Shown here piece by piece: positions 59,501 through 64,000 of a stretch of DNA of 64,000 nt. The DNA comes from Annona cherimola (taxonomy: Eukaryota > Streptophyta > Magnoliopsida > Magnoliales > Annonaceae), in the NCBI GenBank assembly GCA_030490835.1, contig CM059971.1, forward strand, positions 43,696,012 through 43,760,011. Reading direction: 5' to 3'. The translations under genes and the position numbers were made by a program. Every line of letters begins with the position of its first letter. The first letter of the stretch is position 1. The notes beneath the pieces were generated by a model. That model saw only the letters and a program-made list of their open reading frames with translations, was not told the DNA's origin and did not search any database.

Positions 59501-61170
59501 TCTTGGATTCTTTGTTATGATTGTTAATGTACTAGAAATATTGCTATTTTTTTTTTTGATGGGTAAATATTGTTAAAATTTGGTTGCATACAAATTTTTT
59601 GGCCTTTGCTTTGCTTTATTGTTGAACTTCCTTGAATTCATGGATGAACTCGTCCTTGATTGACCAGGCAAACGAGGACATCACAAATATTGGGGTACTC
59701 GAATGTTTAAGTATGGTGATCTTGATGTGCTGCACTTTCTTCTATCAAATTTGAAGTGGTACTCGTGGACAATGCATAAAATTTCTTTTTTGTTTCTTTT
59801 TTCTTGTTGCTTGTACTGGGAAATCTTTTGTTTTGGAATTTATTTTCCTCAGAGATAAAATTTGGCACAGGTGGGTTACAGAATATCAAATTGATGGATT
59901 TCAGTTTCATTCACTCTCCTCTATGATGTATACGCACAATGGGTTTGCTACTTTCACTGGTGACATTGAGGAGTAAGCAATCTATGGAACTGGAATTTTC
60001 ATATTTTTAATAATATTTAGAACAATGCGTCTTCAATTTTTTTTCTCTTCAGGTGATTCCTTTTTGATTGGGTGAAATATTCTGCTATTATGGAAAAAAA
60101 AAAATTATTGTCATCTTTGATGTGGGTAACCATGAGATCTGACTAATTTGCATTAAAGGAGAATAAGCTCTAATCTAAATCTAGCATCCGCTCTCAAAGC
60201 ATGCGGTTGTTCATGTAATTTTGTAAAAGAGATCTTTCCTATTCTCATAGTCAAAACTCCTAGGTTTTATTATTTGTATTATTGTATATTAAGCTTCCAC
60301 TTTTCAGTTGTATCACCCAATATATGAAATCACGTCAATATGTGGGTCCATACCAAACAAGTAGTTATACTATAAGATATTAAATTAACACAAGTTATGT
60401 TTCATAAACAAGCAATATCAAATCATCTATGCATAATATTCACATGCTGCATCCCCAAACCTTAGAACTGGGGATTTAGTCGGGTATTATTTCAATGAAC
60501 TCAAAAGATATAAATAAAATAATAAAATAACAATATCCATTGACTATTCAAACAAAGAAAATTAAGGAGCAAGAAAGCCGATCTGTTGTTCTACAAGACG
60601 ACTCCCTTCTCCTCTTCCACTTGCTTTGAGCTTCTCTCTCTCTCCACGCCAACCCCCCCCCCCCCCCCCCCCCCCCACCCCCCACTCTCTCTCTCTCTCT
60701 GTCTTTGTTGTGTGTTGCCCTCCTTGAAGCCTTAGCTGTACCCTCCCTCCCTCCCTCTCTCTCTCACACACATACACACACAGAATCTTATAAGTTCCAA
60801 TTGTTATTTGGTTGACTTGTTAATTATAATGAAACGAGATGGACTACTGTGTATGTATATGTTTTGTTCCTCGCACTAACTTTTTTCCTTGCAAATTTAG
60901 TTGTCCAACGATTATTTTTGTTCATCAAAGCATTCTGTTTTTTTATACAAAGTTTTTACTTAGGTGGCTCATTTTATTGAATTCTGAAAATTTGATTTTA
61001 ATCTGATTTTGTTTCTTCTAATATACTTACGGTGCTGAAGAAACCTTAGATAGTTACTTTCTTCTAGGTACTGCAATCAGTACGTTGACAAGGAGGCTTT
61101 GACATATCTTATTTTGGCCAATGAGATGCTGCACGAGGTTCATCCTGGTATTATAACAATTGCAGAGGAT
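44599..61170 (+). CDS. Starch-branching-enzyme-like protein, plastidial (BE1/SBE3-like), 3' part outside window
   Basis: Eleven exons: 44599-44879, 44961-45032, 47188-47252, 47428-48096, 54991-55163, 55246-55335, 56093-56168, 58868-58975, 59668-59758, 59871-59972 and 61068-61170. They total 1,830 nt or 610 codons, with GT-AG junctions and consistent phases. The N-terminus ([19 protein letters not shown], Ser/Thr-rich, few acids) looks like a plastid transit peptide. A CBM48-type module follows ([17 protein letters not shown]; residues ~118-230), then the GH13 barrel: [10 protein letters not shown], region [11 protein letters not shown] (484-493), [10 protein letters not shown], region [11 protein letters not shown] (551-559), region III IITIAED (to 610). 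This is the third, divergent branching-enzyme lineage of plants (Arabidopsis BE1-like). Canonical enzymes have GFRFDGVTS with the nucleophile Asp; here it is His555, and Arg is Gln553, so classic branching activity is doubtful. Relatives are about 900 residues, so roughly 290 remain beyond 64,000. An alternative in-frame ATG at 44,431 would add a poly-Ala N-terminus. Confidence 0.95.
45592..45974. mobile_element. Foldback (long-TIR) MITE, ~383 bp
   Basis: Nearly the whole element is one imperfect inverted repeat. The outer arms carry CTATTAGC...GGCTAACNGTAGCTTA, the inner arms 'gaaaatgttntnnnnnnagtatttaattcatatacca' against 'ggtatatgaattaaa...acattttca', with a centre around 45,770-45,790 (TGGGGGTGAAAATTACTTG). 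Flanking 9-mers TTTTCATTT and TTTTGATCT agree at 7 of 9 positions, which would suit a decayed Mutator-type 9-bp duplication; that assignment is inferred. Confidence 0.7.
46070..46109. repeat. Compound microsatellite (TG)n-(AG)n-G9
   Basis: (TG)9, then GA/AG repeats, then nine G, in intron 2. A (CA)n tract lies 40 bp upstream. Confidence 0.9.
49090..49335 (+). repeat. Intron-4 private repeat, copy 1
   Basis: Blocks 'aaaataaaaatccaa', 'gagttgttagaaaaaggg', 'gtgtagagtcttgatgtgca' and 'tttccatgtgatcatta' recur in copies at 49,815, 50,700 and, inverted, 50,300. Confidence 0.7.
49554..49811. mobile_element. MITE (GGGTGTGTTTGG family) in intron 4, 258 bp
   Basis: GGGTGTGTTTGG...CAAACATTCCC with TTA duplicated exactly on both sides (49,551-49,553 and 49,812-49,814). 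It lies immediately before a copy of the intron-4 repeat. Confidence 0.8.
49815..50075 (+). repeat. Intron-4 private repeat, copy 2
   Basis: Same blocks as copy 1 ('agaaaatagaaat', 'gatgaagttgttggaaaa', 'gggtgtagactac...gcatcaatt'). Confidence 0.7.
50295..50525 (-). repeat. Intron-4 private repeat, inverted copy
   Basis: Reverse orientation: 'caattaatgtgcattggga', 'tcaacaactccctctccc', 'tctatttaag'. It pairs with the plus copies on either side, so the transcript could fold here. Confidence 0.65.
50700..50940 (+). repeat. Intron-4 private repeat, copy 4
   Basis: Plus orientation: 'aaaatagaaatccaa', 'gggttgttaggaaaaggg', 'gtgtagtctcaatgtgca', 'gtttcatgtaatcattt'. Confidence 0.7.
52170..52943 (-). 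other. Antisense intronic ORF cluster, origin unknown
   Basis: Three adjoining minus-strand open stretches (52,629-52,943; 52,409-52,627; 52,170-52,352) in different frames. The first has a hydrophobic run ([20 protein letters not shown]) that could be a membrane segment. I recognise no domain. It could be a decayed gene copy or transposon piece, or simply chance. Confidence 0.25.
53560..53690 (-). pseudogene. Ty3/gypsy gag zinc-knuckle fragment
   Basis: Minus strand reads [17 protein letters not shown] followed by an acidic stretch. It resembles the knuckle C-x2-C-x4-H-x4-C plus 'PNR' of plant gypsy gag, with the second Cys replaced by Tyr. Very short and decayed. Confidence 0.5.
53729..53990 (+). 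pseudogene. LINE 3' end remnant (non-LTR retrotransposon)
   Basis: Reads [17 protein letters not shown], then a [10 protein letters not shown] block, then decayed sequence where W-x-RIHVADP would be expected ('gcagccaacctcacttaagtgggatatgact'). This is the C-terminal end of a plant LINE protein, followed by a short 'aatgatgataa' tail. A degenerate 5'-truncated insertion, as LINEs usually leave. Confidence 0.65.
54673..54762. repeat. 45-bp tandem duplication
   Basis: The unit starting 'tttgcaaataaactttttggg' is repeated once with a single visible mismatch, about 230 bp before exon 5. Confidence 0.9.
56169..58867 (+). other. Intron 7 (2,699 bp)
   Basis: Donor CATG|GTTAGA, acceptor TTGTCAG|GG. 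AT-rich. A stretch at 58,490-58,630 rich in 'aactggtt/ccagtttg' words resembles one at 45,250-45,360 in intron 2 ('ggttgaactggttggacc'), perhaps two pieces of one repeat. Otherwise nothing recognised. Confidence 0.7.
59973..61067 (+). other. Intron 10 (1,095 bp) with long poly-C tract
   Basis: Donor GA|GTAAGC, acceptor CTTCTAG|G. Holds the compound CT/C/CA microsatellite at 60,635-60,785. Otherwise AT-rich. Confidence 0.85.
60635..60785. repeat. Compound microsatellite: (CT)n, C24, (CT)n, (CCCT)n, (CA)n
   Basis: C24 at 60,653-60,676, C6, then (CT)8, CCCT repeats at ~60,740-60,757, and (CA)n to 60,782. The C-tract length is liable to sequencing error. Confidence 0.9.
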
Positions 61171-64000
61171 GTAAGTTGCTTAATTTGATTCAGTGTTCTA
61201 GCTTTGTACTCTTGAATTGTTATTGTGCTCTGCCTGAAATTTGTTCAAGTGATGCAGTCTGGTATTTCAATGTATGATCTTACCTTAAGGTGGCATTTCC
61301 ATGGTGTACTTGCCTGGGTTTCTTTATCCATGTATGTCACTGTATCAGTTAAACTGCAAACCTATTTAATATTATCTTTGTATCTTTTATTTTTTTTTTT
61401 GAGAGAACTTTGTATCTTTTATTAATCGGCTGTTCTGATAGGCATAAAACTTGGAGAACAATTTCATAAAAGTTTTTGAAATATAATGATGACATATTTT
61501 AACTAGTATTTGGGGTGAAATAGTTTGATCTCCAGATGAAATCCTCTAAGCACCTAAAATTAAGAAATTCGTGATTAGATTCTTAAGAATGTATATCTAC
61601 ATTTCAGTTTATAGCTTTACTGAAAGTTAATTTGAGGAAATTAAATGGAAGACACACATCACAATTGACGATTCACTGATATAATGTGGGGAGGAGTAGA
61701 ATTCCAGAAAAACCGAAACATGAATGATACTTGATTGCTAATGCTTTGCTCAATTGCTAATTTGCATCATTAAAAATTTCTTTTTAATTATTTTTAACAA
61801 AGGATAATTATTATATGTTGGGTCCTACTTTTACGTAGCTGGTCGCATAGAAGTAGATTCAAATAATTGCTTGGATGGGGCTTACTGAGATGATAAGATC
61901 AAAATCCAATTGATAACATTATTTAACATCATTAATTTTATCATGGTAGCAAAAATCATTTCAATTGGAGTCTTTTGTGGGTCATGCATGCTTTAAAATA
62001 TATCTTTATGTGTAAATTATGAAAAATGCTAAGATTCATTCATAGAGGCCAAAATATGCATTTATATAAACATATAGTTTGTATATTTAATGATATCAAT
62101 TTATATTAATTCATTGTAAATGGATATTATACAACATCAAACATTTAATTTATATATCTAATTGCCAACATTCACATGGATACATTATATTTATATATGT
62201 TTGATATTATATATTTTACTTACAATCCACTTGTGTCTACTTGAACGAATAATGCATATATATCATATGTATTCATTTCATATGATGTTTTGTTCTATAG
62301 GTAGCAATCAACATCACATGAATGTTAAATAACACCATAAGAGCATCTTATATGTATAAGCCCATGTCCAGATAAATCTGACGATGCATTAATATTCTAG
62401 ATAAATTGCGACAGGCATTGATATCAAGTTGGTTCCTAGCATATCTAAATGCATGCGTAGACAATTCCATATTTTATTATATGTATAAACTCAGATAGCC
62501 CCTGGGTGTATAATATTATTTTTTATCACTATTAATTAATGGGGACAATTCCTAAGCTTCAATTAAAACTATCAATTATCTTTTAATAATTCTGTTTTAC
62601 ATAGCCCACAACATTAGAGAATTAAATCCAGCAAAATATTAACATGCTCAGGGAAACACATAAATTCTCCTCCAATTTAATACATAGTTCCCATGATAAA
62701 TATTTCAACAAATTAAATTAGTTCATACATATAACCTTTGTCCCATAATTAATTCACATGATTTGCATGCCTCAAACATATTTCTAAGACAATGTTATAC
62801 TAGACGCGATAAAATGAAGCCTCATAAAAAAGGGTCTGTACTCGCAAATTTGCGTAACTCAAAAGGAATTTTCCTGGATAATCTCTTCCCCCACTTCCAC
62901 CTGCACAATGTTTGTATCTCTCTCCGTTATTTATTGAACTCCTATAAATCCTCACACGGCTTCCTCCATCTGCTCGTTTCTTCCATTCTCCGTACTTGTT
63001 TCTGGGCTATTAGTTGGATAGTTTAATTTAAACTATTTATCATGTTTATGCATGATTATTTATTTATGCTTGCAGAAACTACATGTGTTGCAAACTTTTC
63101 TATGATATATTTATACTACACATTTTCAAAATTTTTAGTGCATATGCATTCACTTTCAGAGTTTTTCTTTTTTTAAAATTTTTTTTATTACGAGATACAA
63201 AATTTTCAAAGAAATTTATTTTTGGTGGCATAATAAATCAAGGTGTAATAAACATGGTAAATGGTTTAGATTTACAAAATATATTTTAAAATTTTAAAAA
63301 GAAAGAATGAAGTATGGATGCTTCGTGCTTACTTAAGTATTGACTTATGAGTGTAATTATTACTAAGCTTTGCTTCTATGAAACCTAGTTCACCATTTTT
63401 AATATCTTAATGTTTAATGAAAAATCTACTCTATCTATTGTATTTAGAGTTATTTATATTATCATGGGAATCCATTTATTGGTCTAGTTTCATTGTGCAT
63501 GAGCCTCATTTACAAATGTGCAAAATCAATGTAATAAATTTTTCAATCTAAATATTAATTTTAAAATTGCAGTTTCAATTTCTAAAAAATCTAAAATATC
63601 ATTTCGATGTAAATAAATGATTTTGTTAAGTATTATTGCGTTCTAATACATATGTAAATGGATTTAAGCACTTTTCATAATTTACACATGAATATTATAT
63701 TTTTCAGCAAATGTGGCCCATGCATATATTTGATTGAGTGAAACTTGGTCTCCTAGTTAATAATTGCGAATGGCGTTAAATACTATGAATGGAGTAGATT
63801 TCCCATCAAGTATTAAGATATTAAAAATGGACAGTTACATAGAATCATTCCTCATTATCAATAATTCCTCATTATTAATAATGGAATCAACATTCTAGTT
63901 AAGACTACATATGAATATCGATCCTTTAAATTCAAGTATATCATTAGCATTAAATCATTCATTGAATTTTTTTTATTGAGAACTATATTTTCAATTGTTT
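61171..64000 (+). other. Start of intron 11, runs past window end
   Basis: Donor GAT|GTAAGT after the IAED codons. The next exon should open with the sequence after region III of the GH13 barrel, and I could not find it here. The stretch is AT-rich with no recognised transposon or gene. 61,985-62,300 is particularly rich in 'atata/tatat' words. Confidence 0.65.

Noticed and set aside
61985..62300. AT-rich stretch as a possible origin or matrix-attachment site
   Set aside because: Base composition alone does not support it, and no specific motif is visible.

Overview
This is nuclear DNA from a seed plant, almost certainly an angiosperm with a large, repeat-rich genome. It holds one recognisable host gene with spliced, phase-consistent GT-AG introns, embedded in plant-type LTR retrotransposons and short MITEs. 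I see no bacterial operon, rRNA, tRNA gene or CRISPR array. The species cannot be fixed from the sequence.

Left part (1-40,605): a graveyard of nested LTR retrotransposons of three kinds. (i) Athila-like Ty3/gypsy elements: LTRs of about 1.5 kb starting TGATAA, a tRNA-Asp-type primer site, protease/RT and integrase remnants, and a short 3' ORF. (ii) A second Ty3/gypsy-like family with very long AT-rich LTRs (2.3-6 kb) ending GGCGCCACA, a tRNA-Met-type primer site and a gag remnant. It has two related LTR subtypes, here called type 1 and type 2. (iii) Ty1/copia elements with TGTTGG...CCAACA LTRs of about 1.7 kb, carrying arrays of an AAGTCGACTT-containing repeat, a tRNA-Met-type primer site, and gag (UBN2 plus CCHC knuckle) and protease remnants. 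Every coding region here is broken by stops, frameshifts, deletions or nested insertions. The clearest nesting is a 2,882-bp solo LTR (14,747-17,628) with a perfect 5-bp target duplication inside another LTR.

Middle (40,606-44,365): a transition zone of AT-rich DNA with an imperfect tandem repeat array and five members of a family of about 280 bp MITEs (TIR GGGTGTGTTTGG). Other copies sit in an Athila LTR (37,985) and in a host intron (49,554). Two MITEs lie back to back just upstream of the host gene.

Right part (44,366-64,000): the 5' two thirds of a plastidial starch-branching-enzyme-like gene of the plant BE1/SBE3-like lineage (GH13 fold, CBM48). Eleven exons encoding 610 residues are placed. 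The gene runs off the right edge inside its eleventh intron. The conserved GH13 nucleophile block reads GFQFHSLSS instead of the canonical GFRFDGVTS, so the nucleophile Asp and the preceding Arg are both replaced. Its introns, up to 6.9 kb, contain a foldback MITE, a four-copy private repeat, a LINE 3' end, a gag fragment and several microsatellites.
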